Shown: positions 1 to 8,766 of the stretch, piece by piece
Numbering within the stretch: position 1 is the first letter of the stretch
Layout of the letters: each line of letters opens with the position of its first letter
Source: CAZSSM01 sp964609385
GTDB taxonomy: Bacteria; Planctomycetota; Planctomycetia; Isosphaerales; Isosphaeraceae
DNA: 25,005 bases
Assembly (NCBI GenBank): GCA_964609385.1
Contig: CAZSSM010000095.1
Location: forward strand, 1-25,005
Reading direction: 5' to 3'
Position numbers and translations under genes: made by a program
The notes under the pieces: generated by a model
Told to the model about the DNA's origin: nothing
Database searches by the model: none
The model's input: the letters and a program-made list of their open reading frames with translations, nothing else

Positions 1-1282
1 CGTTGGTGTGCAGGGTGCTGAAGACGATGTGGCCGGTCAGCGAAGCCTGCACGGCGATCTCGCAGGTCTCCAGGTCGCGAATCTCGCCGACGAGGATCTT
101 GTCGGGGTCTTGTCGGAGGATCGCCCGCAGGCAGGCGGCGAAGGTCACGCCGATCTCGCCGTTGATGGGCACCTGGATCAGCCCATCGATGTCGTACTCG
201 ACCGGCTCCTCGGTGGTGATGATCTTGTCTGCGGTCTTGTTCAGCTCGTTGAGTGTTGCGTAGAGCGTGGTCGTCTTGCCCGAGGAGGTCGGCCCGGTCA
301 CCAGGACGATCCCGTTGGGCTTGACGATCACCGATCGCCAGCGCCTGAGGGTCTCGGCCCCCATGCCGATCTTGTTCAGGTCGAGCTGGACGACCGAGCG
401 GTCGAGGATCCGGAGCACCACGCTCTCGCCGAAGAGCGTCGGCAGGGTCGAGACCCGGATATCAACCGAGTTGCCGCCCAAGTTTAGCTCGATCCGGCCG
501 TCCTGAGGCAGTCGACGTTCGGCGATATCTAGGCTGCTCATGACCTTGATCCGGCTGGCGATCGCCGCAGCCAGGTGGCGCGGGGGGGGCACCAACTCGT
601 AGAGGATCCCGTCGACCCGGTACCGGACCCGATATTCCTCTTCAAACAGCTCGAAGTGGATGTCCGACGCCTTGTCTTTGATGGCCATCAGCAGCACGAG
701 GTTGACGTACTTCCGGACCGGCGCCGCCTCGGCCATCTCCTCGATCGCTTCCAGGTCGACGGTGTTCTCGTTGCGCGTGGAGATGTCGCTGAGCCCCTTG
801 TCGGCTTGGATCTGCTTGACCACATCGGCGATGCTTTCGCCTTCCTCAGCGTAGAGGTCCTCGATCTTGGCCATCACGTCGGCTTCGCTGCTGATGACCC
901 CTTTAACGGGTACCCCCAGGAAGGCCTGCAAGCTCTCCAAGGTCGCCGGGTTTTGCGGCTCGGCCATGGCCACCGTGATCGCCTTGTCCTTGCGACCGAC
1001 GCGGATCGGAACCACCTTGAAGGTTGTGGCCATCTGCTGGCTGACCTGATCAACGACATCCTTGGGAATCGCCATATCAACGAGATTGGGCACGACCTGC
1101 ATACCGAACAACTCGCCGAGGGCGCGAAGCAATTGCTCGGGCTTGACGAGCCCTTTGCGGATGGCGATCTGACCGAACAGCTCGGGCTCGGCCGAGCCCT
1201 TTTGCTCTGAGAGGATGTCCCAGAGATCCTCATCGCTCAGATAACCCATGTCCTTGAGGATCGTGCCGATCTTGCGTGCCAT
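1..1282 (-). CDS. gspE: GspE/PilB-type secretion or pilus assembly ATPase (3' end outside window)
   Basis: This is a hexameric cytoplasmic ATPase of the type II secretion / type IV pilus assembly family. The ATG at 1282 has an AAGGA ribosome site about 7 bases upstream, and 427 codons are present. Residues 1 to about 150 form the N-terminal GspE/MshE-like domain (starts MARKIGTILKDMGYLSDEDL). The core follows, with SDIHFELFEEEYRVRYRVDG, LDIAERRLPQDGRI, a Walker A GPTSSGKTTT near residue 330, the Walker B segment ILVGEIRD and the His-box STLHTN at the very edge. The zinc four-cysteine region and the C-terminus lie beyond base 1. The gene follows pilT on the same strand after a 357-base gap. 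Family assignment is firm. Whether it drives a type II secretion pseudopilus or a type IV pilus cannot be decided here. Confidence 0.93.
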   Translation of the reverse strand, partial: MARKIGTILKDMGYLSDEDLWDILSEQKGSAEPELFGQIAIRKGLVKPEQLLRALGELFGMQVVPNLVDMAIPKDVVDQVSQQMATTFKVVPIRVGRKDKAITVAMAEPQNPATLESLQAFLGVPVKGVISSEADVMAKIEDLYAEEGESIADVVKQIQADKGLSDISTRNENTVDLEAIEEMAEAAPVRKYVNLVLLMAIKDKASDIHFELFEEEYRVRYRVDGILYELVPPPRHLAAAIASRIKVMSSLDIAERRLPQDGRIELNLGGNSVDIRVSTLPTLFGESVVLRILDRSVVQLDLNKIGMGAETLRRWRSVIVKPNGIVLVTGPTSSGKTTTLYATLNELNKTADKIITTEEPVEYDIDGLIQVPINGEIGVTFAACLRAILRQDPDKILVGEIRDLETCEIAVQASLTGHIVFSTLHTN

Positions 1283-1639
1283 GATCAGTCCTTAGGCGCA
1301 GAGGACGCGCTGCGTCCCCAAGCAATTCGGGGTCGTGAGGGGTTTGACAGGGCCGAGCGTAAGTAATGTCACTAATGCGCCGAGCCCATCACGACTGGAT
1401 GCCACGGCACAACAACACGAAAGCGAGAAGACCAAACAGTTCGGAGCGAGACATGTGAGAGATGACCAAGGAGGATCGGACTACGAAGATCGATCTCGTA
1501 TGATCCCCCTTAATCTTACGGGGATTGGACCCACATGTGACAATGGATCCTACCGATCAGGTCGCATTTCTAAAGGCCCACCAAACAGAGGTGCACGTGC
1601 GACAGGCATCGGCTTCGTTCCGTCTGGGGCGGGGACGAC
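1283..1639. other. Intergenic region between pilT and the first gspE
   Basis: No convincing gene is present. The region must hold the leader of the edge gspE gene on the minus strand; its AAGGA ribosome site lies just upstream of 1282. A weak inverted repeat (ATCCCC at 1503-1508 with GGGGAT at 1520-1525) is visible. I could not find a clear minus-strand -35/-10 pair. Confidence 0.5.
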
Positions 1640-1659
1640 TCAGTCGTCGTCTCCGCCCC
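1626..1659 (-). terminator. GC-rich hairpin overlapping the pilT stop codon
   Basis: The 14-base arms 1626-1639 and 1646-1659 are complementary except for one G/T pair, with a six-base loop. The minus-strand TGA stop of pilT (1640-1642) lies in the loop, and the upstream arm encodes the last residues, GGDDD. No T-run follows on the minus strand, so it is not a textbook intrinsic terminator. It may end or protect the pilT transcript. Confidence 0.5.
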
Positions 1660-2827
1660 GCGCGCCGCTTCGGACAGCCGAGCGTCCGCCGGTCTTGCTG
1701 AACGAGCCGTCGCGATCGTCTTCCTCGTCCTCTTCGTCGTCCTCTTCGTCGTAGATCCCCTTCTTGGCCATCTCGATCCGATCGCGGAGTTCCAACGGTT
1801 TCCGCGACTTGTAGATCGCCTCGGCCTCATCGATGAGCCCTTGGCGCCAGAGGTTGAACAGGTTGTCGTCCAGCAGGATCATGCCGTGCTTTTTGCCGGT
1901 CTGGATCATGCTGTCGATCCGGTAGGTCTTGTTTTCGCGGATCAGGTTGGCGACTGCCGGCGTGACGACCAACATCTCGTAGGCGGCCACCATCCCTTTG
2001 GGCTTGCGGGGCAGAAGCGCCTGGGCGAGAACGCCGATCAAGGCCACCGAGAGCTGGGTCCGGATCTGGTCCTGCTGCTCTTTGGGGAAGACGTCGATGA
2101 TCCGGTTGACAGTCCCCTCGGCACTATTGGTGTGCAGTGTACCGAAGACGATGTGGCCGGTCTCGGCCGCGGTGATCGCCGCCTGGATCGTGGCCAGGTC
2201 GCGCATCTCACCGACGAGGATCACGTCCGGGTCCATCCGCAGGGCCCGCTTGATCGCTTCAGGAAAGTCGGGTACGTCGATGCCGATCTCGCGTTGGTTG
2301 ATCAGCGACTTCTCGTGCTTGTGGTAGTACTCGATCGGATCTTCGATCGTGATGACATGGCGGTCATGGTTATGGTTGAGCCAGTTGATCATGCTGGCCA
2401 GGCTGGTCGTCTTGCCCGAGCCGGTGGGCCCGGTCACCAGGATCAGCCCGCGAGGCCGGGTGATCAACGATTCCATGACCTGGGGCAGACCGAGCTGTTC
2501 GAAAGTGAGGAACTTGTTGGGGATCCGTCGGAGGACTAATCCGATGCTCCCACGCTGCTTGAACACGGCCACCCGGAACCGCGCCGACTCGCCGAAGGCG
2601 AATCCGAAGTCGGTTCCACCGACCTCCTGCAGCTCCTGCTGGCAGCGTTCCGGTGTGATGCTCTTCATTAAGGCGGACGTATCGGCTGGCTCGAGCACCT
2701 TGGTGGCCAAGGGGCGCATCCGGCCACTCATCCGTAACGTCGGCTGTTTCCCGACGGTCAAATGGAGGTCGCTAGCCTCCTGAGAGACGACCGTCTGAAG
2801 CAGCTTGTCAATGAGGATCGTACCCAT
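1640..2827 (-). CDS. pilT: PilT-type twitching motility / pilus retraction ATPase
   Basis: Protein of 395 residues. I start it at the ATG at 2827 (MGTILIDKLLQTVVSQEASD), which has GGAGG about 12 bases upstream; the open frame extends to 2926 but that part does not look like the family. Seen in order: N-terminal PAS-like domain (1-100, with the ASDLHLT motif), Walker A GPTGSGKTT at 133-141, Asp-box DPIEYYH near 163-169, Walker B LVGEMRD at 204-210, His-box AAETGHIVFGTLHT near 220-233 and the PilT hallmark AVANLIRENK at 291-300. PilT powers disassembly and retraction of type IV pili at the inner membrane. The tail after residue 358 is a run of Asp/Glu followed by a Gly/Ser/Arg segment, an addition beyond the usual length of about 345-370. 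It lies between two GspE/PilB-like genes on the same strand, supporting a pilus/pseudopilus role. Confidence 0.93.
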   Translation of the reverse strand: MGTILIDKLLQTVVSQEASDLHLTVGKQPTLRMSGRMRPLATKVLEPADTSALMKSITPERCQQELQEVGGTDFGFAFGESARFRVAVFKQRGSIGLVLRRIPNKFLTFEQLGLPQVMESLITRPRGLILVTGPTGSGKTTSLASMINWLNHNHDRHVITIEDPIEYYHKHEKSLINQREIGIDVPDFPEAIKRALRMDPDVILVGEMRDLATIQAAITAAETGHIVFGTLHTNSAEGTVNRIIDVFPKEQQDQIRTQLSVALIGVLAQALLPRKPKGMVAAYEMLVVTPAVANLIRENKTYRIDSMIQTGKKHGMILLDDNLFNLWRQGLIDEAEAIYKSRKPLELRDRIEMAKKGIYDEEDDEEDEEDDRDGSFSKTGGRSAVRSGARGGDDD

Positions 2828-3298
2828 CGCTTTCGGTTGCCTCCGCAGGGCCAGCCGCATCGACCGCAGGGGACCGACGCTGGATCGACCACGAGATGTC
2901 CGCGTATCGCGAGACGTGACGCTCACAAGGTGGATGTGATGGAGTCGACAACGTCCACGAGAAGGGACGATCCGTAGCCGCTCAAGAGACGTGCCTAAGT
3001 GGTGCGGCCAGGGGGATGATCGGGGCGATTGGAGTTCGATTCAAGCAACGCGCCGGATTTGTACGAAACCGACGCCGATCACGATCGTGCGTTCCCAGGG
3101 TTCTCCGACGCTCAAGGCCTCAGTCCGAGTGGGGGACGCCTGATCAATCCATCCAAGCAACCGATGGGTCAGGGAAGATCGCGACGGATCATCACGGTTG
3201 CTCCCACGTCCCGAACGGTGCTGAGCGCCGAAGGTGCTCAGGGACCGATCCCGAGGCGAGGGAATCGGTCCACTGGACTGGGGCGATCCGAGCCGGAT
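2828..3298. other. Intergenic region between second gspE and pilT
   Basis: The 471 bases hold the presumed pilT leader (AT-poor, no clear promoter seen) and, near the gspE stop, two adjacent hairpins described separately. Open frames crossing it on the plus strand are extensions of antisense frames and show no family features. Confidence 0.5.
3221..3271 (-). terminator. Two tandem hairpins downstream of the second gspE
   Basis: Hairpin one: CTGAGCGCC (3221-3229) pairs with GGTGCTCAG (3233-3241) with one G/T wobble and a three-base GAA loop. Hairpin two: GGACCGATCCC (3242-3252) pairs with the 3260-3271 arm, with one bulged A. They begin 28 bases beyond the stop of the minus-strand gspE at 3299. 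There is no T-run, so this is a likely but non-canonical transcript end. Confidence 0.5.
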
Positions 3299-5005
3299 TC
3301 ACGCATCGACCATGACGTTGTGCTGGGTGATTCGGAGCACCTCATCGATCGTCGTGATCCCTTTCAAGGCTTTGATCATGCCATCTTCAAACAGGGTTCG
3401 CATGCCTTGTTTGCGGGCAACGCGGCGAATATTGGTCGTCGACTCGCCTTTAAACGTCATTTCACGGACTTGGCTGGACATCCGCATCAGCTCGAAGATG
3501 CCCTGCCGGCCGCGGTATCCGGTGCCGTTGCAGTGGGCACACCCGCGTCCACGCATGAAGTTGGCTTTCTGAACGATTTCCGGCTTCAGGCCGAGGCCCC
3601 GAATGATGTGCTCGGCCGGCTCGCTGCGCTCCTTACACTTGGGGCAGACACGACGCACCAGACGCTGTGCCATGATGCCCAAGAGCGAGCTGGAGACGAG
3701 GAACGGCTGAACTCCGATGTCGACCATTCGTGTAATGGCACTGGGCGCATCGTTCGTGTGCAGCGTACTGAAAACCAGGTGTCCGGTCAGTGAGGCCTGG
3801 ATCGCGGTGTCTGCGGTCTCCTGATCGCGGATTTCCCCGACGAGGAGGATGTTCGGGTTCTGACGGAGCATGGCCCGAATGATCCGGGCGAAGGTCATCC
3901 CGATCCCGGCTCGGACCTCGCACTGGTTGATGCCCGGCAGATAGTACTCGACCGGATCCTCGGCGGTGATGATCTTCACGTCCGAACGATTCAGTTCGTT
4001 GAGCGCGGCGTAGAGCGTGGTCGTTTTGCCCGAGCCGGTGGGCCCGGTCACCAGGAGGATGCCGTTGGGCCGCTTGATGAAGGTTTGGAAGCGTTTGAAG
4101 TCTTCCTCGGAGAAGCCGAGATCGGTCAGGCCGACCTTGATGTTGTCGCGGTCCAGGATCCGCATAACGACCGACTGGCCATGGTTGGTCGGCAGGACGC
4201 TGACGCGCATGTCGATCGGCTTGCCGGCGGCGACCGTCTTGATCCGGCCGTCCTGAGGGCGCCGCTTCTCGGCGATGTCGATCTGGCCCATGATCTTGAG
4301 GCGGCTAATGATCGGTCCGAGCAGACGTCTCGGGGCGTTGTCGCGCTCGATGAGCGCACCGTCGATCCGGTATCGAATGCGGACGCGGTCGTCGAACGGC
4401 TCGATGTGGATGTCCGAAGCGCGCGATTTGACCGCTTCTTCGATGATCAAGTTGACCAGCCGGACCACGGGGGCGTCGGATTCGCCTCCTCCAGCCGCAG
4501 CCGCTTCGGGCGATTCATCCTCGGTGTAGTCGATGGCTGTGTCGGTAAATTCGGTCAGGATCGTGTCGACCGACTCGGTCTCGCCGGTCGAGCTGCCGTA
4601 GTATTTGTTGATCGCCTCGACGATCGCTTCCTTGGTCGCCAGGTTGACCTCGACCTCACGCGCGACGACGAATCGGATCTGGTCAACGGTCTCTAGGTCG
4701 AGCGGATCATGCATGAGGACTTGGATGGCGCCGTTGTCTTGGGCCAGCGGCATCACGTGACGTTCGCGGGCGAGGCTCTCAGGCAGGAGCTCGACGACCG
4801 AGGCGGGAATCTCGTGCTTGTCGAGATCGATGAACTTGAGGCCATGCTCGCGGGCCTTGGCCTTCATGACCTGCTGCGCGTTGCAGTAGTTCAGGCTGAC
4901 GACCGCCTCGTCCAGAGGCGCGTCCATTTTGAGCGCTTCTTGAACCTGTTCTTGACCCAAGATCCGATTGTCGACCAGGATCTTGCACCACTTCGGAACG
5001 GCCAT
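3299..5005 (-). CDS. gspE: GspE/PilB-type secretion or pilus assembly ATPase
   Basis: Complete protein of 568 residues from the ATG at 5005 (MAVPKWCKILVDNRILGQEQ); the in-frame ATG at 5080 would add 25 unlike residues. Residues 1-140 form the GspE/MshE-like N-terminal domain. A Glu/Asp/Ala/Gly-rich linker spans about 145-178. The core has SDIHIEPFDDRVRIRYRIDG near 198, Walker A GPTGSGKTT at 321-329, Asp-box EDPVEYY near 349, Walker B LLVGEIR at 387-393 and His-box STLHT near 413. The zinc-binding cysteines are C454, C457, C489 and C492. The protein would hydrolyse ATP at the inner membrane to drive pilin or pseudopilin assembly. It resembles the edge gene at 1-1282, so the locus carries two assembly-type ATPases flanking a retraction-type one. 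Subsystem assignment is open. Confidence 0.95.
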   Translation of the reverse strand: MAVPKWCKILVDNRILGQEQVQEALKMDAPLDEAVVSLNYCNAQQVMKAKAREHGLKFIDLDKHEIPASVVELLPESLARERHVMPLAQDNGAIQVLMHDPLDLETVDQIRFVVAREVEVNLATKEAIVEAINKYYGSSTGETESVDTILTEFTDTAIDYTEDESPEAAAAGGGESDAPVVRLVNLIIEEAVKSRASDIHIEPFDDRVRIRYRIDGALIERDNAPRRLLGPIISRLKIMGQIDIAEKRRPQDGRIKTVAAGKPIDMRVSVLPTNHGQSVVMRILDRDNIKVGLTDLGFSEEDFKRFQTFIKRPNGILLVTGPTGSGKTTTLYAALNELNRSDVKIITAEDPVEYYLPGINQCEVRAGIGMTFARIIRAMLRQNPNILLVGEIRDQETADTAIQASLTGHLVFSTLHTNDAPSAITRMVDIGVQPFLVSSSLLGIMAQRLVRRVCPKCKERSEPAEHIIRGLGLKPEIVQKANFMRGRGCAHCNGTGYRGRQGIFELMRMSSQVREMTFKGESTTNIRRVARKQGMRTLFEDGMIKALKGITTIDEVLRITQHNVMVDA

Positions 5006-5801
5006 GGTTCTCAGGACTCCAAGGGGCGATACGGGGCGCCCGAGGTGTTCGGCCACCAAGCGGTGGCCGGAGTCGGGCACGAAGAACGTTCATCGGATGT
5101 CGGGAAGCTTCCGGGCTGGAACGATGGGGGCCACATCACTGCGCAAGCCGACACGACGCCCCAGGGATGGGGCGACCAACTCCACGCATGACGTTGACCG
5201 TGCGATTGGGATTTTGTGAAGACGTGTAAGTTTCTCAGAATATCATCGTTCTCGCGGACGAGCAAGCATCGACAACGCAGCGGGCGGCTCGAACTCCTCG
5301 CTGAGGTTTTGAATAATCAAAGCGTTCGGCGAGACGGGCCGCGTCGAGGTGTGCTGGATCACGACGGGAGCGGGAACGTCCCGTTTCCATCATTTCATTA
5401 TGCCGGATCCCGAGTCCAGACGGCACTGGGGCCGTCTGGAGACGGAAACCTGCGTCAAGACGTCCGAAACGGGACCGAACGCAATGGCGCTAACCGAACC
5501 CCTTCACTGTCCTCTGCGATCGATTCCCGATCGGAAGACGATTCAGATCCTTCATCTGGCTCCTGACATGGTCCCCGTCGTGGTCGCGCGGGGGATGGAG
5601 CTTGAGTTTGGGAGAAGATAACCTCCCAAGTGTGAGGTGGAGTGGCGGATCATAACGGTCGGCCAAGCCCCAAACCATTAACTCCAATGGGCCGCACAGA
5701 TTGAGCGACCTGAGGGAGACTGAGCAGAGATAGAGCGAGTCTGGTCCGGATGGTGTCCCGGAGGAGCAGGCGCGAATCCGGGACACCATTCGTCTGTCGG
5801 C
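5006..5801. other. Long intergenic region between ppdK and second gspE
   Basis: No credible coding sequence was found in 796 bases. Visible structure: the ppdK-end hairpin at 5750-5789; a 7-bp hairpin TTGGGAG/CTCCCAA (5608-5614 with 5623-5629); and a perfect 9-bp hairpin CCAGACGGC/GCCGTCTGG (5416-5424 with 5431-5439, six-base loop). The gspE promoter should lie in 5006-5300 on the minus strand, but no clear hexamer pair was recognised. Confidence 0.5.
5750..5789 (-). terminator. Hairpin terminator-like structure after ppdK
   Basis: A perfect 12-bp stem (ATGGTGTCCCGG at 5750-5761 with CCGGGACACCAT at 5778-5789) encloses a 16-base loop. It starts 12 bases beyond the ppdK stop codon on the minus strand. 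No T-run follows, so termination is inferred from position and stem strength. Confidence 0.6.
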
Positions 5802-8450
5802 TCATTTCTGTGATGCGATCGATGCTTGCGCCGCAGCCAGCCGCGCGATCGGAACCCGGAAGGGCGAGCAGGAAACGTAGTCCATCCCGACCTTGTGACA
5901 GAAGTGGACGCTCGATGGATCGCCACCGTGCTCACCGCAGATGCCGATCTTGAGCGTCGTGTTGCGTTGCTGTGCCGACTGGCGACCCTTCTTCGTGCCG
6001 AGTTCGACGAGCTGGCCGACGCCTGAAGCATCGAGCGTCTGGAACGGGTCGTCGCGAAGGATCTTCTGCTCGAGATACTGGCTCATAAACCCGGCGATGT
6101 CATCGCGGCTGAACCCGAAGGTCATTTGGGTCAGGTCGTTGGTACCGAAACTGAAGAAGTCGGCGTGCTCGGCGATCTGATCGGCGATCAGGGTGGCGCG
6201 GGGGATCTCGATCATGGTGCCGATCAAGTACTCGACGTGCATCGACTGCTTGTCCATGACCTTCTGAGCGGTTGTTCGGACGATTTCACGAAGGAAGGCC
6301 AGCTCCTCAGGGGTGCCGACCAGCGGGATCATGATCTCTGGGAGCACGTCGTGGCCGCGTTTGCGAACGTCCATGGCCGCCTCGATGATCGCTCGGGTCT
6401 GCATCTCGGCGATCTCGGGGAATTTGATCATCAAGCGGCAGCCGCGGAGGCCGAGCATCGGGTTCTGTTCGTGGAGCTGCTCGACGCGGCTCTGGACCGT
6501 CTTGAGTGCCACGCCCAACTGATTGGCGACCTCATTCTGGCCGGCCTCGTCGTGCGGCAGGAATTCGTGGAGTGGCGGGTCGAGTAGGCGAATCGTCACT
6601 GGCAGGCCGTTCATCGCCTCGAAGAGACCGATGAAGTCATCGCGCTGGTAGGGTTCCAAGCGGTCCAGGGCTGCCCGACGGTCGTCCTCGGACTCGGCGA
6701 GGATCATCTTGCGCATGTCGACGATCCGCTGCCCCTCGAAGAACATGTGCTCGGTCCGGCAGAGACCGATGCCCTCAGCGCCGAACTCACGAGCCTTGGC
6801 CGCGTCGGCCGGCGCGTCGGCGTTCGTCCGGATCTTGAGGGTCCGGAAGACGTCGGCCCAGTTCATCAGCTCGGAGAAGGTGCCCGACATCGACGGCTCG
6901 ACGGTGGGAACCTGGCCCAGGATGACGTCGCCGGTGGTCCCGTTGATCGTGATGAAGTCGCCATCCTTGACCGTCTGACCGGCCACTTCGAAGGTCTCGG
7001 CCTTCTCATCGATGGCCACCGCAGCACAACCGACGACACAGGGCTTGCCCCAGCCCCGCGCCACGACCGCTGCGTGGCTGGCCTTACCTCCGGTCGAGGT
7101 CAGGATGCCGGCCGCCGCGTTCATGCCCGCAACGTCCTCGGGGCTGGTCTCGCGGCGGACCAGGATCAGCTTGACATTATTGTCGGCGTTGTGGAGCGCC
7201 TCGGCTTTTTCGGCGGTGAAGACCGCCTTTCCGGAGGCCGCGCCGGGGCTGGCGGCGATCCCTTGAGCGACCGCCTCGACCTTCGCCTTGGGATCCATCT
7301 GCGGGAGCAGGAGGTGGTTGAGGCTATCCGGCGTGACGCGCTGGACGGCCGTCTTCTGATCGATCAGGGTCTCACGCACCATCTCGACGGCGATCCGGAC
7401 CGCCGCCGTCCCGGTCCGTTTGCCGGTCCGGGTCTGGAGCATGTAGAGGGTGCCTTCCTGGATGGTGAACTCGATGTCCTGCATGTCCTTGTAATGGGCT
7501 TCCAGGTTATGGCGAATGCCCATCAGTTGGTCGTAAACGTCGGGCATCTCTTCCTGGAGACGGCTGATCGGCTCGGGCGTCCGGATGCCGGCGACGACGT
7601 CCTCACCCTGAGCGTTGATCAGGTAGTCGCCGAAGAAGATGTTTTCGCCGGTGTTCGGGTCGCGGGTGAAGGCCACGCCGGTCCCCGAAGTCTCGCCCAT
7701 GTTGCCGAAGACCATCGCCTGGACGTTGACGGCGGTCCCCTTCAGGCCGGTAATCTTTTCGATCCGTCGATAGTCGCGGGCTTTCTTCCCGTTCCAGCTA
7801 TCGAAGACTGCACGGATGGCCTCGGTGAGCTGCTCCCGGGGATCCTGAGGGAACTCTCCTCCGGTCTGCTTCGAGTAGACCGCCTTGTAGCGCTTGACCA
7901 AATCCTTGAGGTCGGCCGAGGTGAGCTGGGTATCCAACTCGACCCCCTTGGATCGCTTGAGGGTCGACAACTCATGCTCGAACAGCTCGTGATCGATGTT
8001 TTTGACGACCGAGCCGAACATGTCGATGAGGCGTCGGTACGAGTCTACAGCGAAGCGATCGTTGCCAGTTTTCTTAGCCAAGCCCTCGACGGCCTGGTCG
8101 GTCAGACCGAGGTTGAGGATCGTGTTCATCATGCCGGGCATTGAGATGGCCGCGCCGCTGCGAACGCTGACCAACAGCGGGTTCGACGAGTCGCCGATTT
8201 TCTGGCCCAAGGCCGATTCCATCTTGTCGATCGCTTCATCGATCTGAGGGAGGACCACGTCGGGCAACTGGCGATCGTTCTCATTGTAAGCGGCGCAGAC
8301 TTCGGTGGTGATCGTGAAGCCGGGCGGGACCGGGATGCCGATTCGGCTCATCTCGGCCAAGTTGGCCCCCTTGCCGCCCAGCAGCGCCTTCATCTCGGCG
8401 TTTCCGTCGGCTTCGCCGCCGCCAAACGAATAGACATGCTTCTCGGTCAT
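5802..8450 (-). CDS. ppdK: Pyruvate phosphate dikinase
   Basis: Interconverts pyruvate + ATP + Pi and phosphoenolpyruvate + AMP + PPi in the cytosol. The protein has 882 residues, the usual PPDK length. I chose the ATG at 8450 (MTEKHVYSFGGGEADGNAEM) because GGAGGA lies about 10 bases upstream and the family begins here; the frame upstream to 8738 is non-homologous. Seen: nucleotide-binding start GGKGANLAEMSRIGIPVPPG, central phosphohistidine loop GGKASHAAVVARGWGKPC with catalytic His about residue 459, and the C-terminal PEP/pyruvate barrel ending CGEHGGDP...DYVSCSPFRVPIARLAAAQA, which separates PPDK from PEP synthase. The residue two before the catalytic His, Thr in regulated PPDKs, is Ala here. 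It is probably monocistronic: a promoter-like pair lies about 290 bases upstream and a hairpin follows the stop. Confidence 0.97.
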   Translation of the reverse strand: MTEKHVYSFGGGEADGNAEMKALLGGKGANLAEMSRIGIPVPPGFTITTEVCAAYNENDRQLPDVVLPQIDEAIDKMESALGQKIGDSSNPLLVSVRSGAAISMPGMMNTILNLGLTDQAVEGLAKKTGNDRFAVDSYRRLIDMFGSVVKNIDHELFEHELSTLKRSKGVELDTQLTSADLKDLVKRYKAVYSKQTGGEFPQDPREQLTEAIRAVFDSWNGKKARDYRRIEKITGLKGTAVNVQAMVFGNMGETSGTGVAFTRDPNTGENIFFGDYLINAQGEDVVAGIRTPEPISRLQEEMPDVYDQLMGIRHNLEAHYKDMQDIEFTIQEGTLYMLQTRTGKRTGTAAVRIAVEMVRETLIDQKTAVQRVTPDSLNHLLLPQMDPKAKVEAVAQGIAASPGAASGKAVFTAEKAEALHNADNNVKLILVRRETSPEDVAGMNAAAGILTSTGGKASHAAVVARGWGKPCVVGCAAVAIDEKAETFEVAGQTVKDGDFITINGTTGDVILGQVPTVEPSMSGTFSELMNWADVFRTLKIRTNADAPADAAKAREFGAEGIGLCRTEHMFFEGQRIVDMRKMILAESEDDRRAALDRLEPYQRDDFIGLFEAMNGLPVTIRLLDPPLHEFLPHDEAGQNEVANQLGVALKTVQSRVEQLHEQNPMLGLRGCRLMIKFPEIAEMQTRAIIEAAMDVRKRGHDVLPEIMIPLVGTPEELAFLREIVRTTAQKVMDKQSMHVEYLIGTMIEIPRATLIADQIAEHADFFSFGTNDLTQMTFGFSRDDIAGFMSQYLEQKILRDDPFQTLDASGVGQLVELGTKKGRQSAQQRNTTLKIGICGEHGGDPSSVHFCHKVGMDYVSCSPFRVPIARLAAAQASIASQK

Positions 8451-8490
8451 CGCCGTCACTTCCTCCAGATGAGAGATCTCGTCTGAGGCC

Positions 8491-8519
8491 GGCTCGGTTC
8501 GGGGGCCGAGGACCGAGCC
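8491..8519 (-). promoter_or_regulatory. Hairpin in the ppdK 5' leader
   Basis: GGCTCGGT (8491-8498) pairs perfectly with ACCGAGCC (8512-8519); an inner TCGG/CCGA pair extends the stem. It ends about 40 bases before the ppdK start on the minus strand. A role in attenuation or mRNA stability is possible, but chance pairing in GC-rich DNA cannot be excluded. Confidence 0.3.
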
Positions 8520-8736
8520 CGCCGAGGCGATCTGATCCGGGGCCGGCCTCGACGGTGCGCCGGACCACAAGCGGCACCGCCGGAGCGGAATACCGAAGGT
8601 CAGGCGACCGGGTTGGTCGTGGTCGCGGTACAAAGGGTTTCGAGCGCGAGGGGTGGCCGCGTGACGGGCCGTTGGCGATCGCGCCGAGGGGGGCGGCATC
8701 CGGGTTCGTTGGGAATACTGCCACCGGGTCCGCCGC

Positions 8737-8766
8737 ACGCTATCACACCCCGAATCGCGGCGTCAA
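8737..8766 (-). promoter_or_regulatory. ppdK: Candidate sigma-70-type promoter for ppdK
   Basis: On the minus strand, TTGACG (8761-8766) is followed after 18 bases by TAGCGT (8737-8742). It points toward ppdK and would give a leader of about 280 nucleotides. The call rests on the hexamers and spacing only. Confidence 0.35.

Noticed and set aside
1344..1372. Plus-strand TTGACA promoter-like site
   Set aside because: The expected -10 (TGTCAC after 17 bases) is poor and no plus-strand gene follows.
1335..1754. Plus-strand frame ending in a long Ser run
   Set aside because: The Ser run is the antisense of the Asp/Glu-coding tail of pilT, and the rest shows no family features.
6747..8144. Long plus-strand frame of 465 codons
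   Set aside because: It lies fully antisense to the well-supported ppdK gene and is the usual mirror frame of high-GC coding DNA.
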